A DNA stretch of 64,000 bases from Euglena gracilis (taxonomy: Eukaryota; Euglenida; Euglenophyceae; Euglenales), in the NCBI GenBank assembly GCA_039621445.1, contig CP154956.1, positions 65,550,257 to 65,614,256 of the forward strand. The letters are read 5' to 3'. The position numbers and the translations under genes were made by a program. The notes under the pieces were generated by a model. That model did no database searches. It saw only the letters and a list, made by a program, of their open reading frames with translations, and was not told the origin of the DNA. How positions within the stretch are numbered: the stretch's first letter is position 1; each line of letters begins with the position of its first letter. Below are positions 19,565 to 31,215 of the stretch, in pieces.

Positions 19565-21320
19565 TAGCAGGGGAACCCGTCTAATGCCACACGAACCGGG
19601 AAATCAGGGCCTGACCACAGGGCTCCCGGAAGACGGAGGCGGACGCGTCGAGTCTAGGGCGATTGAAACTCCTATATGCTCCAGATTACCGAATAAGCGA
19701 TACTCGGCTTGGCACTACGCGCCGGCAACCTACCTCCGTAGGATCTCCCGTCTGCCACACACACGTGCGTGCAGTGGAAATACCAAGCTATAAAATTTTT
19801 TGAGGAAGTTTAACTAGAAGTCAAGGAATTCTTTGAGGAAGATTTTTTTGAGAAGCCCAGACCAAGCAAAAGGGCAAGAGCTCTTTTTACACAAAGGTTT
19901 ATGAGTGTTGCCTGCGGAAAAGAACGCGGTCAAGGTGAAGCTGCGCCGGAGACCTCAGATGGTGTCATTCATGGCCATGATGGCCATTGCAAGCATGCCA
20001 AAGATGGCCCTGGGGGCCATGCCACAGATGGCGATGAAAGCAATGGTGGTGAACGCGATCGACGAGTGGTGACATGTACGATCAATGAAGTTGGATGGTG
20101 CTGATGCACCTGCTGGCCATGGTGGTCGTGGACATGCCAGGGAGTGGCATGCACGTGGTGAGAATGATGATGCCTGTGGTGGCATTGGTTTCCAGAGGGA
20201 TGCCCCACAGTGGCATGGTGCTGAGGAGGAAGCCGCAGATGACAAGGTCCGACATGCCAGTGGAGTCCGTGATGCCCGAGGTGGGGATGCCCCTGGTGGA
20301 CATGTGTCGACAGCCCTGATGAACGACGTGAGGCTGAGGCTGCAGCTGGAGAAGGACATCCCCATCCTAACGATGTCCCCTAAAGAGTTGGCGTTGGCGC
20401 TGTTCCGAGGTGTGGACGTGGCCGGCAACCTCCTCCAGTATAGACAGATGGATGTGGCGATGCTGGTTCCCAACGTCTACAAGAGGAAGAAGAGCAAGAT
20501 GTGACGAGACGGTACTATTATCAGCCGAAGTGGTTCTGTAGACCGTTCTACACCCAACTGGGTACTAGGCCATGAAGTTGGACTTGATGACGAGACAAGG
20601 GGAGAGAGATGAGTGGAAGTAGATGGAGCAAGATGTGACAGCCAGATGGAAGACGCCGTCGTCCCGAAGGAGATGGCGAAGGAGGGTGCAGGCCAGAGGT
20701 GTCCAGGGCCAGTGAGGCTCTTGGAGAGATGCCCCTGCCTGGCATGTACGCTGCTGCCATGTCCACAGCCTGTGCCGGCTCCCTGGTGGGATGCCCCGGC
20801 GTGGCATGTGCAATTTCGAGAAAATGGTTGACTGGACCTGGAGACCGAACCTACCAGAGTGTGCCCTCGATTTCTGCTGTCCCCCCTTCCCGGCGATTAG
20901 TTGGGTGGTAGGGCGGTGCTCAGGTGAAGAACTCGAACTTCGGATGAAATGATGTTTTCTGAGATCGAATTTCAATTTCGATGAGAATTCTTGGAATAGT
21001 GAATTTGGGTCGAATTTGATTTTTGGGGACATTTGTGAGAATGTAGGTTGTGGTTGATGTTCGAGGGTGGGTGTGGGGAGAGTTGGCTCCAGAGGGATGC
21101 ACCAACCCACCTTTCCTGTTTACGAGAAAGGTAGTGGGGAGAGTTGACTCACGAGTTGATGCCCCACACCCCCCCGTTTTATAAAGTGGAGGGGAGAGGG
21201 AGGGGTTGAAACCCCAAAGGCACCCCCCCTGGAGATCCCAGTGACACCCGGGGAGGGTCTACTGGGAAGTTCCTCCTTGGAAGTGATGGCCAAGATTCGG
21301 CCACAGGGAGGAAAAAATTG
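19565..21320. other. No confident gene; GATGCC/TGGCATG-repeat region
   Basis: An open frame at 20,085-20,504 (+) reads Gly/His/Ala-rich repeats then a more ordered tail (LQLEKDIPILTMSPKELAL..., ending KRKKSKM). A degenerate palindromic motif (GATGCCCC...GTGGCATG) recurs at about 20,140, 20,200, 20,260, 20,725 and 20,790, which explains the composition. I recognise no domain and cannot say it is expressed. 20,900-21,320 holds nothing recognisable. Confidence 0.4.
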
Positions 21321-21321
21321 T

Positions 21322-22187
21322 GAAAAAATTACGACACAAGTTGGTTCAAGGAGCCAAAAACGATCCTACACCACAAACTGGCCCCGGGGAGGGGGTTTGT
21401 GCTTCATGGCAGCAATGCCGTGAAACACCCGCCCTTTCACTTTCGCGTTTCTTTTTCCACCCACAAAAGGTGCGGGAGTAACAAAAAGAAAATTTTTAAA
21501 CCCTTTGACCTCTTCATGCAGAGCACAAGCCGAATGGAGAATTGTTTTCGAATTGGGACCGAAGTCCCTCTGCAATTGTTCTGTTTGATCACTTCGCATC
21601 TTTTTGTAAAAAACAAAAATAATTGTAACGATTGGGGGTTTCGACCCTCAACAAACGTCATACTTAAAAATTCAACCCATGAAATCTTAAGCTAAGCAGA
21701 AACGAAGTGTTTCACATTCTGCAGGGGATTCACTAATTATGAAGTTATCACCCGTTGAAAACATTTTTCGACACAAGTCGGCTTAGGAACGATCCTACGG
21801 CACAAACTGGCCCGGGCAGGTGGTTTGTGCTTCATGGCAGCAATGCCGTGAAGCACCCGCCCTTTCGCTTTCGCTTTTACTTGTGACCTCCACAAAAGGT
21901 GCTGGAGTAACAAAATGTGTTTTGTAAACCCTTTGACCGCTTTATGCAGAGCACAAGCCGAAGGGAGAATTGTTTTTGGTTTGGTGCCAAAGTCCCTCTT
22001 CAATTGCGCTGTTTGATGACTTTGGATCTTTTCGGAGAAAGAAAAAATAATTGTAACGATTGGGGTTTTAGCCCCTCAACAGAAATCATACTTACAAAAC
22101 CAACCCAATTAAATCTTGAGCAAAGTAGAAACCAAGTATTTCGTATTCTGCAGGTGATTCCCTAATTATGAAGGCATCACCTGTTGC
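21322..22187. repeat. Tandem direct duplication of a 430-bp LTR-like unit
   Basis: Unit 1 (21,322-21,755) and unit 2 (21,756-22,187) share ordered blocks: CGACACAAG, TTTGTGCTTCATGGCAGCAA, CACCCGCCCTTTC, GCAGAGCACAAGCCGAA, AATAATTGTAACGATTGGGG, CACTAATTATGAAG. Similarity is about 80-85% by eye. Block order (CCGCCC, AGTAAC, AAAGCACA-like, GGGACCGAAGTCCCT) resembles the element A LTR, so these may be decayed LTRs, but no PBS or coding remnant adjoins. Confidence 0.7.
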
Positions 22188-23940
22188 TGCACAATCTGAG
22201 TGTCTATTATTTTCCGTCTTCACATGAATATGTCGGAAAAGTGGGCGGGGAGCCCGTAAAAGTGCATTTAATACCCCCATGGAGACGGAGATTCAATTAT
22301 TGTCACAATTGGTTGTTGAAATTGCTGTTGTCCAAGTCTGTAGACGGCCGACTTTGACTGCACCAGCAACAACATGCTCAGCAGCTGCAGCTTCCAGACA
22401 TCTGGGGTCCACATTGATTGTATCAGCAGCAGCATGCTCAGCAGGTGCAGCTCCCAGACATCAAGCAGCAGGACCAAAGCATCAGGCGATTACAGCTGCA
22501 AGGGCAGAGCTACTGGCCACCCCAGCAGCAGGAGTATTGCCACAGGCAGCCCCAGCAGCAAAGCTGGACTGCCATTGCCACGATGTCGATCATCAACCAT
22601 TGTGGTAACAAAGAAATTGTTAAGACAATGACTTTCATGGCTTATATTTTTCTTGCTGTTGTTGCATGCCCTAGGAGAAATGAAACAATTGGGACTGTCC
22701 AGCTCAAATCTGGGGAGTAAATCCCAGCTACATTTGCCACCAGAAAATTTCCAGAAGCATTGGCAAGAATCTGCAACATGGCGGCTGAACCCACCATTTG
22801 TTGATCACATTTGCCTGTGTATCCAAAATCTGGAGGAGAAATGCCAGCACAATCTACAGCCATAAAAACCCCACCACGATTCGGACAATCCCAGCGGCAG
22901 TTGCAGCAGTGAAAGGCCTAGCAACAAAAGCTGGGTAAATCCCAACGGCGGATACAGAAATGGCTGCCCCTCAGCGTGCAGGCAAAAGCCCAGCCACACT
23001 TGCCCAAAAACTGCATTTCTTGATGCCATCTTCTTCTCGTGCGACTGTCCGAACATTCCCCCATCAGGAACATTTGTATCTGAGAGTGCTGCACGTTGGC
23101 CTGGGACCAATATGGTTGGAAAACAGACGGAGGCGTCACAGAGCTTCTTTTGTCAACGGCATCAAACGGAAAGAAACCTCCCGCCATAACTTGACGGAGA
23201 CAGACCGTTGCTCTAACCTGAGGAGGCCTGGCAGGGGTTTTCGGGGGGAATGAGTCCAAAAAGTGGGTTAGTAGCGGGTGGCCGATCAAGAAGCGGCGCC
23301 CATCAGGCTTCTGGCGTTGCAGGTGTAAGGCAGACCATGATGAATGATAATTAGCAACCCCCCCCCCCCGTCATAGCTTGATCGAGACGTCCCGTCAGAT
23401 TAAGCTGACGCGGTTCGGCCAGGGGGTCTCGAAGGCACTTGCACCAAAAAATTAGTCAGATGCGGGTGGCCGATCCCAGAGTTCAGCAGCAGGGCCGTGC
23501 CGATGATGGTTGCCATGAAAAGCTACACGCCACAACACGAAGCCCCCTGCGCCATAACCTCCTCCACACCCTCCGGACGGGACGGGGGGAATGCTTGTAA
23601 TCGTGCAGCGATGTTGAATCGTTCCCTGGCCCTGCCCCCCCCCAGGAGGCCTCCCGCAGGCATTGATGTAATTTGACACGTCCAAGAAACCTGCACGAGC
23701 GGTGGGAGTATTATTAGCCACGGCGCAGGTTCCCCCGTCTGCCACTGGCCATGTGGAGGCCACCTCGACGCAGGATGCGAGGGTCCTTCAACAACTATTG
23801 TATACCCTCCTCAGCCGACCGCCGCCGGAGGCCTCTCTCCCTGCCAGAAATACATGGACGACGACGCGCGGCACAAGCGCCTTGCAAGATGACGACGTAG
23901 AGTTGAGGACTGAATTTTTCCCCTGCCTGAAGTTGGGCAC
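22188..23940. other. No confident gene; CAG-rich then unassigned sequence
   Basis: A frame at 22,418-22,720 (+) is Gln-rich (repeated CAGCAG) and ends with a hydrophobic stretch (TMTFMAYIFLAVVAC) that could be a membrane segment. It has no recognised family, and repeats of CAGCAGCA explain the open frame. From 22,720 to 23,940 there is only unassigned sequence with a C-run at about 23,360. Confidence 0.35.
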
Positions 23941-23949
23941 TCGACCATG

Positions 23950-24679
23950 TCTTGCCCAGATGTGCTCCTTCGTGGACCTAAATCTCCTTTGATGCCCGCG
24001 GAACCGTTTCAAATGTTCCCGAAGGGAGCCCTTCCAGCGGTCTCGAATGTGTATTCCACAATCCTCCGAGCTTTCAACGACAGGCCCACGTGGGGGAGTT
24101 TACACGTGCTTTTGGAATTCCCGAAGGTTGTGCTTGCCCCTCTGGGGAATGAGGCGGTGGGCACTGGGCCCGCTTGGGCAGAGTCATTGGTGGCAGGGGA
24201 GAGGCCTACTTGAGGCGAACTGTGGCAGACAGCTGGAATGACTCCCTCCGATCACCGCAACTGAGTCCAACCACACGTACCAGGGGTCAGGAGCGTGGTG
24301 AGGAAGGAGTGACGGAGGAGGGTTTTTTTCGTCGGCTGGAACGGATGGTGAGCTGGTTGGCAGTTGAGAAAGCGTGCCAGTTCCTGTTGTCGGATGGTGT
24401 GCAGGTCAGGCGAGTGCTTAAGACGACTCGTGGGCAAGGTCTTGATGTGCCAGCCCGTCGTTTGCAAATTCACCCTAGAACGGAGGCCAGGAACGTTTGA
24501 GAAGGTTGTCCAGACGCATGTGGACTCATTGAAGTGGGCCTCAGCTTGTTCCGCGGTGACGCGTGCCTTAGAAGCCAGTAAGGGGTTCAGCAATGTAACC
24601 AATGTGGACCTGATGCTTTTGCCCTTTCAATCCAGAGCTTGGTGGAGGAAATCCATGCAGTGTGCGGATGGCAGGAGTA
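23950..24679 (+). pseudogene. Reverse transcriptase gene, N-terminal half (split copy)
   Basis: Across shifting frames the plus strand reads PEPFQMFPKGALPAVSNVY...LLEFPKVVLAPL, later FFRRLERMVSWLAVEKACQFLLSDGVQV, VVQTHVDSLKWASACSAVTR, and finally DAFALSIQSLVEEIHAVCGW (RT motif A with catalytic Asp). These match in order the N-terminal half of the non-LTR-like RTs that have a YLDDG box and C-terminal PD-(D/E)XK-like tail. The other half sits at 57,185-58,620. The sequence stops matching at about 24,680, where the inverted repeat begins. Several frameshifts; not functional. Confidence 0.6.
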
Positions 24680-25188
24680 TTCCCTTTTCCTGATGTTTCA
24701 TTCGAAGAATTGTGCATGCTGAATCAAGAAGAATCAAAATGTCAATCTGAATTAGAGAAAACAATTCTCAAACAAGTTGAAAAAGTCATTCCGGAAGGCC
24801 AAGCAAAAGGGGAATTCAAGGCAACAATTCAAATTCGAAAAGAAGGGCAATCGGCGCTGGGAAGCAAGGTTAAGGTGTTCTTCCGCCCCCCCCCTCCGCT
24901 ACCCTCTTCAAATTCCCACCAGGCTTTTCCCCCCCCCCCCCCCCTACTGCTTCAGAGGAATCCCCAAGGACCTGGCCAAAAATAGCGCCCCCCCCCCCCC
25001 AATTTTTGAATTATTTGGCTTCCGGAAGCCGGGTTCTGGCTGAATTCATGGGCCGAAAGACATAAAAAAGGGAATTTTTGGGGCGTGTGTGCCTATTTTT
25101 TTTTCGGAGCGCCGGGTAACTGTTTTCCCCCACTCGTCCTGCCGGGGAGCCCATTCCGCGCACGGTCACCGCACTGGCGAGAGGGGAA
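24680..25188 (+). repeat. Left arm of ~500-bp inverted repeat
   Basis: It starts TTCCCTTTTCCTGATGTTTC and ends GGCGAGAGGGGAAAT. The reverse complement lies at 56,622-57,117. Shared blocks include GCATGCTGAATCAAGAAGAA, AAGGCCAAGCAAAAGGGGAA, GGGCAATCGGCGCTGGGAAG, GCGCCCC/GGGGCGTG and GCCGGGGAGCCC. The outer part is open in one frame (LCMLNQEE...), also visible in the right arm, but no family is recognised. Confidence 0.85.
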
Positions 25189-25657
25189 ATCTTGTTGCAG
25201 AAGCTTGTTCGTTCTACGTTTTCCATTGAAGGCCATTTTCTCGAGTGCCTTCTTTTTGAAATGCGAAGCGTGCACACCTCCTCAGAAATCTCCACACACG
25301 AACATACTACAGCCCACCGGGACACAAACAGGATGCCAACCCTTGCGGTGGACACCGAAGTGGTAGCCCCACCGCAAGTCTTCCTGATATCCCTCGGGAA
25401 GTGCAAGAAAACACCCCTAAAAGGAACCCCTGATCTCCTGCCCCTTCCCCACTCCCACCCCCACAAACCCCTTTTCCCGAACTCCCGGCCCCACCCCAAC
25501 TCCCACTCATCCCCCACCAATCCGAATCCCTAGTCGATAGCCCTCGAGAATGATCCCAAGTCCTCCTCCTGTTCCCGAAACCAGCCCAGCCCCAAATCTG
25601 GGACCCACCACCTGGCTACCACCCAGGGCCCCACCTCCTCAGCTTTTCCCCGGGACC
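25189..25657. other. Unassigned sequence inside the inverted repeat
   Basis: No recognisable gene. Rich in C and CCCCAC motifs. Confidence 0.5.
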
Positions 25658-27337
25658 TGTTTTCTGAGTGTCTCCTTGTACCCACTGGTGGTCAAACTTG
25701 AAAACGTTTTTTTCCAGCAGCACTCACTTTCCTTCAGCACAGCATAAACCAAGACTTGAAATCTTCATCTGGCGCTCAGGCCTTCCAGAAGTCAAAGAGT
25801 TCAGGGCAGTTGCAGCCTGCAAAAACAGAAATTTTGTTATTAGGATCGGCGCCTCTTAATTCAATTTTAGATTTTCGGAATTTTAACCCTGGCGCCGCCC
25901 ACACACCCCTCTCTGGACGCTTCGTGCCCATTGCCTTCGGCAATTTTTTTGCGGCCCCAAAATTGGCCGTTTTCTTTTTTTCTGTGGGAAGGGGCGCCTT
26001 AAAATATTTTTTTTTGAACGCTGAGTCAGGGATATAATACAGCTGTCGCAGGGCTTTAGTCCAACAATGTCCAGCAGCAAAATAAAACAATCTGGGCCAC
26101 AGGGCCACCAGCCCACCCCAGAGCCCTTGAGACACCCTGCGAAAGGTTGGTTCCCATCCCAACCTTCCCCAGGGAACTCCTGGGATGAGGGGGCCAGTGG
26201 GGGGCTGCCAGGGGGAGTCCCAGGGCCTGTGGGTAGGCCCTCTTGTGGCGGTCCTCCCACCTGGGGCCTGGGCCTGGGCCTGGCCAGCACAAAGTCAAAG
26301 CCATATTTGCAGGGAGGGGGCTCAAATTGAACACACAATCATTGAAAAGAGACTTCACCACTTCAATCACTGGGCTGTCCCCTGTGCCGACCTGGAGCCT
26401 GAGGTGCACTTGTGTGGAGGACCCTCTTTTCATCTTTTGCCTCCTCATTCTCCCTTTTGCTGAACTTGAAATTGGATTTGTAACTTTTGCTAATTTGAAA
26501 CCTTGACTTATCCTTCCACAGACAAATGCCACTTCTACTGGCCATTTTGTGGGGGGGACTGTGAACCCTGCCCCAACCAACTCAAACAACGGCGTGGCAC
26601 AAGGATTCTCCAGCACTCAGAACAAGAACGTCTTGAAGATCTTCCCACCAGGGGGCAGTGACCCACTTTGTGACAACCAACACCGCATGACCATGATCCT
26701 TCTTCAGCTTGCGGGTAACATTTGCAATGAGGCTGATGGGGCGATTTGTCCACAACACTCCAACAATGGAATGTGTCCACTTCACTGTGAAGGAGTCTTC
26801 CACAAATTGTGACCCATGTCCCCACCAGCATTTGAATCTTTTGCTTGCTGCCAAACTGAATGCATCAATGTTGGGGGTCTTCAATCCCAATATGTCAATG
26901 ATTTCAACAACATTCTCAAATTTGACTGCATACAGCTCCGATTTCCAGCCCACTTTTCTGCGGCATTGATCTTCCCAGATTTCTTCATCATTGACAATCT
27001 CTGAACTGACGCTTTCTGAAATGTCCATTTCTTCTGGCCAAACTTGCTTACTTTTGGCCTCCAGGCCTTGCGCAACAAATGAACTCTTTGTGTTTTCTGA
27101 GTGTCTCCTTCTACCCACTGGGGTTCAAACTGGAAAACTTTTCTTTTCCAGCAGCACTCAATTTCCTTCAGCACAGCATAAACCGAGACTTGAAATCTTC
27201 ATCTGGCGCTCAGGCCTTCCAGGAGTCAAAGAGTTCAGGGCAGTTGCAGCCTGCAAAAACAGAAATTTTGTAATTAGGATAGGCGCCTCCTAATTCAATT
27301 TTAGATTTTCGGAATTTTAACCCTGGCGCCGCCCACA
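25658..27337 (+). mobile_element. TRIM-like LTR element, copy 1 (1.68 kb)
   Basis: Two direct repeats, 25,658-25,903 and 27,091-27,337 (about 95% identical), start TGTTTTCTGAGTGTCTCC and end TGGCGCCGCCCACA, so the ends are TG...CA. The element is flanked by GACC on both sides (25,654-25,657 and 27,338-27,341), a 4-bp target duplication. The 1.19-kb interior codes for no recognised protein. This is the structure of a terminal-repeat retrotransposon in miniature, mobilised by another element's enzymes. Strand is arbitrary. Confidence 0.8.
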
Positions 27338-27666
27338 GACCCCACCCTTCCCCCGGCTGATCCCTTCCCCGCCTTTCCCGTTCCTGTTCCCGTCCCAGGT
27401 GCCCTGTGGCCTGTGGGGCGTCGGAGCTGCAGAGTGAGCGGGCCTTCGCAGGCCTGCCGGTGCCCGTTCCCAGCCCCGGGCCACCGAGGAGCCCTGATGA
27501 AGGCACGCGGGCCATCACTTATCTCCCCACCCACAGGCAGGGCCCCGGGGAGTCCGAGGGCGGAGACGGGATCCCCGCCCCTGTGGCTGACCTGATCCCA
27601 TACGTGCATCTGTCTGCGCAGTCTGCCCTGCCACCAGTGCCATTGGCAGGGCCCTGACCGTCGCAG
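27338..27666. other. GC-rich leader upstream of Ty3-DNMT gag
   Basis: No open frame with recognisable content. Probably the 5' untranslated leader of the element. I find no PBS or LTR edge here. Confidence 0.4.
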
Positions 27667-30629
27667 ATGGCGTCGTCGTCCAGCCAAGTCATCGCCCCAA
27701 CGGAGGGAGGGCCGCCTCCCTATCGGTCCCTCGGTGGACACCCGAGCACCGCCGCCGTGCACGCGCACTTCCGCACCCCACCATCATCAGTCCGGCCACA
27801 CAAGGTGCCGCGGCTGGGCCTCTCCGATGACGAAGGAGATGACGAGGGTGAAGGAGAATGAGAAGGTGATCAACAACGCCAGGGAGAAGGTCCTCGTGAT
27901 GACGACGAGGTGTGGCTGGCGAACAGAGACCAGAGCGAGGTGTACGACGTCGAGGAGAAGCCGGACGAGGTCATGCAGGGCTCCCCCAAGTGGGAGGCCG
28001 CATACGCTGCGTTGCAGACGCGGATGGACCGCCTCTGCAACAGCGTCGACTTCATCGGCTCCAAGGCGAAGGATATGTGGGACAGCTGGGCGGCCGTGCA
28101 AATGACCGCCGCCGTGAAGGACAAGGTGGACGAGCAAGGTGTGGCGGTGCAAGAGCTGAATAAAAGGATGGCGGCCCAAGTAGGGGCCCACGTGGACCTG
28201 ATGGAGAAGGTGGTGAACGTGAAGGACGACATCGTCAGACTACATCAAGGAATATCACAACTCCACAAGCTCATGCCTTGGTGGCCACGGCGGAGGAGCG
28301 GAGGACAAGAGAGGAGAAGTACACCCACGACGCGCTCGGAGACTTCGGTGAGGATCTCTGAAGGATCCGGGTGAAGGTGAAGGACGCGAAAGACAACGCC
28401 GCGGCCGCGGTGATGGCGTGAAGAGCGGCATGCAGACGAGTGGACTCACCGAGCTGGTGGAGGAGGCGCACCTCAGGGCTGCGGTGCAAGCTGCTGCAGA
28501 AGAAGGAGCGGCAGCGGGCCGAGAACGTCCAGCTGCAGGGGAAGCTCAACGCCGTCGAGGTGCAGATGGCCGCCTTCACCGCCAAGGTGGAGGCGACTGC
28601 GGTGGCGCAAGGCAAGGCGGTGGAGGTGACGCCGCGCCTCGTGGAGCAGCTGCAGTATCAGCAGGCTGAGAACACCTGGCTGAAGGAGCAGATCAAGTTC
28701 CTGGTGGTGCAGGTGTCCACCCTCACCAGCAAGGTGGAAGCAGCCGCGGCCAAGGAACCAAAGGCTGCTGAGCTGCCTCCCCTCATCCTGGAAAAGATCC
28801 AGAAGGTGGAGACAGAGATCCTGAAGGTGAGCACCCAAGCCCACGCAGTGGCCGTGGCCGTGCAACAGCTCACCGCGGAGTGCCCCGGTGAGAAGATCAA
28901 GGCAGTTGAGAACGAAGTGCAGAAGGTGAACGTCCTGACCCAAGCCGTGGTGATGGCGGTGCAGCGGCTGTACCAGATCGTCTCGAAGGTGATCACGTCC
29001 TCCCAGGCCAAGGCGGTGCCGACAATGCCTGCCAAGTCTCCGTCACCCGCGGCCGAGCAGCAGCCTGTGCCGGTGTCCAAGATGCAGCCAGTGCCAGAGG
29101 TGAGGATAGTCCAGAAGGATAAGCCCATGCAGGAGGAGTCTGTGGTGCAGGAGAAGCCGTCGTCCACCCTCCGACCAGCTCTCTGGCTGGGCCGGAAGCA
29201 GTCCGCAGCGGGAGGGGGCGGCGTGCCCTCCCTCTCAGTCGCGCGCCTGACCACGCCGTCCGCCGTCCCTGTCGCCAGCGCGTCCGCGGTGCTAGACGTC
29301 TGCATCGCCCCGGTGCACGCCCAGCCAGCGGCCCTGCACTTCCTCCCAGCACCACTGGTAGACTCCGTCATCGGCCTCCACCCGGGCCGGTTCTCCGGGC
29401 GTCCGGAGGACTGGCCGCAGTGGCGAACGCGGTGGCTCCTGTTCCTTCGGGAACTCGAGCAGGCGTGGCCATCCATCACGTCAGCCCAGCGCCTCGCCAT
29501 GTTCCGCGCGGCTCTGGACGAGGCCACCGTGCTGATGCTGGACGAGGAGAACGAGACCAAGGGAGAGGTGGAGTATGCCGTGTTGTTCGCGGAGGTGGAC
29601 CTGGCGAACAGCGGAGAGGACAAGGAGGTCCTGCGGCGGCGAATGAGGAAGCTGAAGTTGGTGACAAGCGGGAATCTGACCAAGAAGTCCTGGAGGGAGT
29701 ACTACGCGCAGATGGCGTCCATGGCGAGGCAGGTGGGCATGGAGGAGGAGGAGCTGGGGAAGCTCCTCGTGGAGGCCATGCCCCTCCACCCCTTGCGCCG
29801 GAAGGTGGCGCAGGAGGAGGACAAGCAGGTGGACCACCGGTCCATCGTGCTGGACGGCTTGCCGATGGACACGACGGTGGAGGAGGTGAAGGAGATGATC
29901 AAGCGGGAGACCACGGTGGCCCCCGCCTCGGTGCGGAAGGTGAGGCGCCGCTTTGTGGTGGTTTCAGTGGGCGACGAGCACCGCACCCTGGTGAAGGCCG
30001 TGTGCGACCGCCAGCGGCTCGAGGGCGGCAGCATCGTCACGGTGACCGCCGAGTCGTGCGATCTACCGGCGAAGGACATCCACAACCTCATGGTGAGATG
30101 GCTGCGGATGGAGGCGAAGATGGCCCCCGAGAAGGAGAAGGAGATCCCGGAGAAGCGGCTGGTACCACGGTGGCAGCGGGACGTGGAGGTCGACGACACC
30201 GAGGAGCCGTACATCCAGGAGGTGGAGAAGACGAACGTGCCGCCGAAGAAGGAGAAGCAAGCGCGGCAACCACGCCCGCCGACGCCGCCGGTGCCCGCGC
30301 TGCGAGGAAAAGAACAACGCCAAGAGGGACGTGGGTACCCGGAGCAGTGGTTATCGAGCCCATGGACGAGTGAAGAAGGAAAAGGAAAGGGTGGATACCA
30401 AGCCGAGCAGTGGTCATCGAGTGCATGGCAGGGAAATGAAGGAAAAGGAAAGGGTGGTGGGTACCAAGGCGAGCAATGGACATCGAATGCCACAAGACAA
30501 GATGAAGGCAAAGGAAAAGGTAAGGCGAAGGGTGGAGCCAAAGGAGATCAAGGAAAAGGAAAGTCCAAGGACAAAGACAAGGACGGCAACAGCAACGTCT
30601 CGGCCGTCCAGGGGCAGTGTCATGAGTGA
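27667..30629 (+). CDS. Ty3-DNMT element: Gag with coiled coil, capsid and RRM-like domain
   Basis: Probable start at ATG 27,667 (MASSSSQVIAPTEGG). Frames change at about 27,860 and 28,380, then 729 residues are open from 28,440. Residues about 1-220 of that part are coiled coil. Residues 310-470 look like a retrotransposon Gag capsid domain (GRFSGRPEDWPQWRTRW, SAQRLAMFRAAL, KSWREYYAQMASMARQ). Residues about 480-545 resemble an RNA-recognition motif (RSIVLDGLPMDTTVEEV as RNP2/helix 1, RRRFVVVSVGDEHR as RNP1). A Lys/Gly tail ends QGQCHE then TGA, which looks like the first two positions of a zinc knuckle cut off by a stop. It packages element RNA; the RRM in place of a knuckle is unusual. Confidence 0.75.
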
Positions 30630-30964
30630 CGGGGCCGCCCAGGCCTCAGGGATGGGGGTCTGGGCCGGCCGTCAAAACCCAACGCCAGTGTGAGCGTACA
30701 GGCAATCACCCAAGCGCCCCGCCGCCCCCCAGACCCGTCAAGCCCCAAATCTGCCAAGGAGGGTAGGGACCGTTCCCGGAAGCACACGGTCAAGGCGGGG
30801 CTCATCATATTACGACAAACAACTCCTGGTCCGTGCTACAGAAAGTGCCGTCGTCCCGAGCAACCGTCTGCGGCGCGACGGGTCTCGAGTTCCAGGGCTG
30901 TTGCCTGGGGCGTAGGATCGAATTTTCTTTCTCTCCGGTCCGGCCTTTTTTTTTCCCCCGTGAA

Positions 30965-31031
30965 GGTACCCGACGGGACTCGAACCGGGATCTTTGAGAC
31001 CGCAACCGAGTGCCAGATCCACTCGGGTACC
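30965..31031 (-). repeat. tRNA-like sequence 1 (SINE part)
   Basis: 67 nt on the minus strand with a perfect 7-bp acceptor-like stem (GGTACCC with GGGTACC), a D-arm-like hairpin (GAGTG with CACTC) and box B GGTTCGAGTCC. The anticodon and T stems do not pair properly, so it is a tRNA relic, not a working tRNA. Confidence 0.55.
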
Positions 31032-31138
31032 GGTGGCGATAATAAGGCGTGCCGCCAGCAGTGCCTTCTCCGGTCTCGACCCTGGGCTGTCGCCTGATTA
31101 CCGCCAGGTGGTCCGCCCGCGTTCGCTTGGGGTAGTTG

Positions 31139-31215
31139 GCCGGCCTCGAACCGGCCACACTCCCTTTCCTCGGGAATGAACCTCCGCCACCAGTTTCCCA
31201 TGGGGGGTCCCGGTC
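31139..31215 (-). repeat. tRNA-like sequence 2 (SINE part)
   Basis: On the minus strand, a 7-bp anticodon-type stem (CATTCCC with GGGAGTG) closes loop GAGGAAA, followed by a 6-bp T-arm (GGCCGG with CCGGCC) around TTCGAGG. Position 33 of the loop is A rather than T, arguing against a functional tRNA. It lies upstream of tRNA-like 1 in the same orientation, as in a dimeric SINE. Confidence 0.5.

Noticed and set aside
27406-27768. Extra gene upstream of the Ty3-DNMT gag
   Set aside because: Composition-driven frames on both strands without domain; the gag start at 27,667 is better supported.
30965-31031. Functional tRNA gene
   Set aside because: The acceptor-like stem is perfect, but anticodon and T stems do not pair and the length is 67 nt; better explained as a SINE head.
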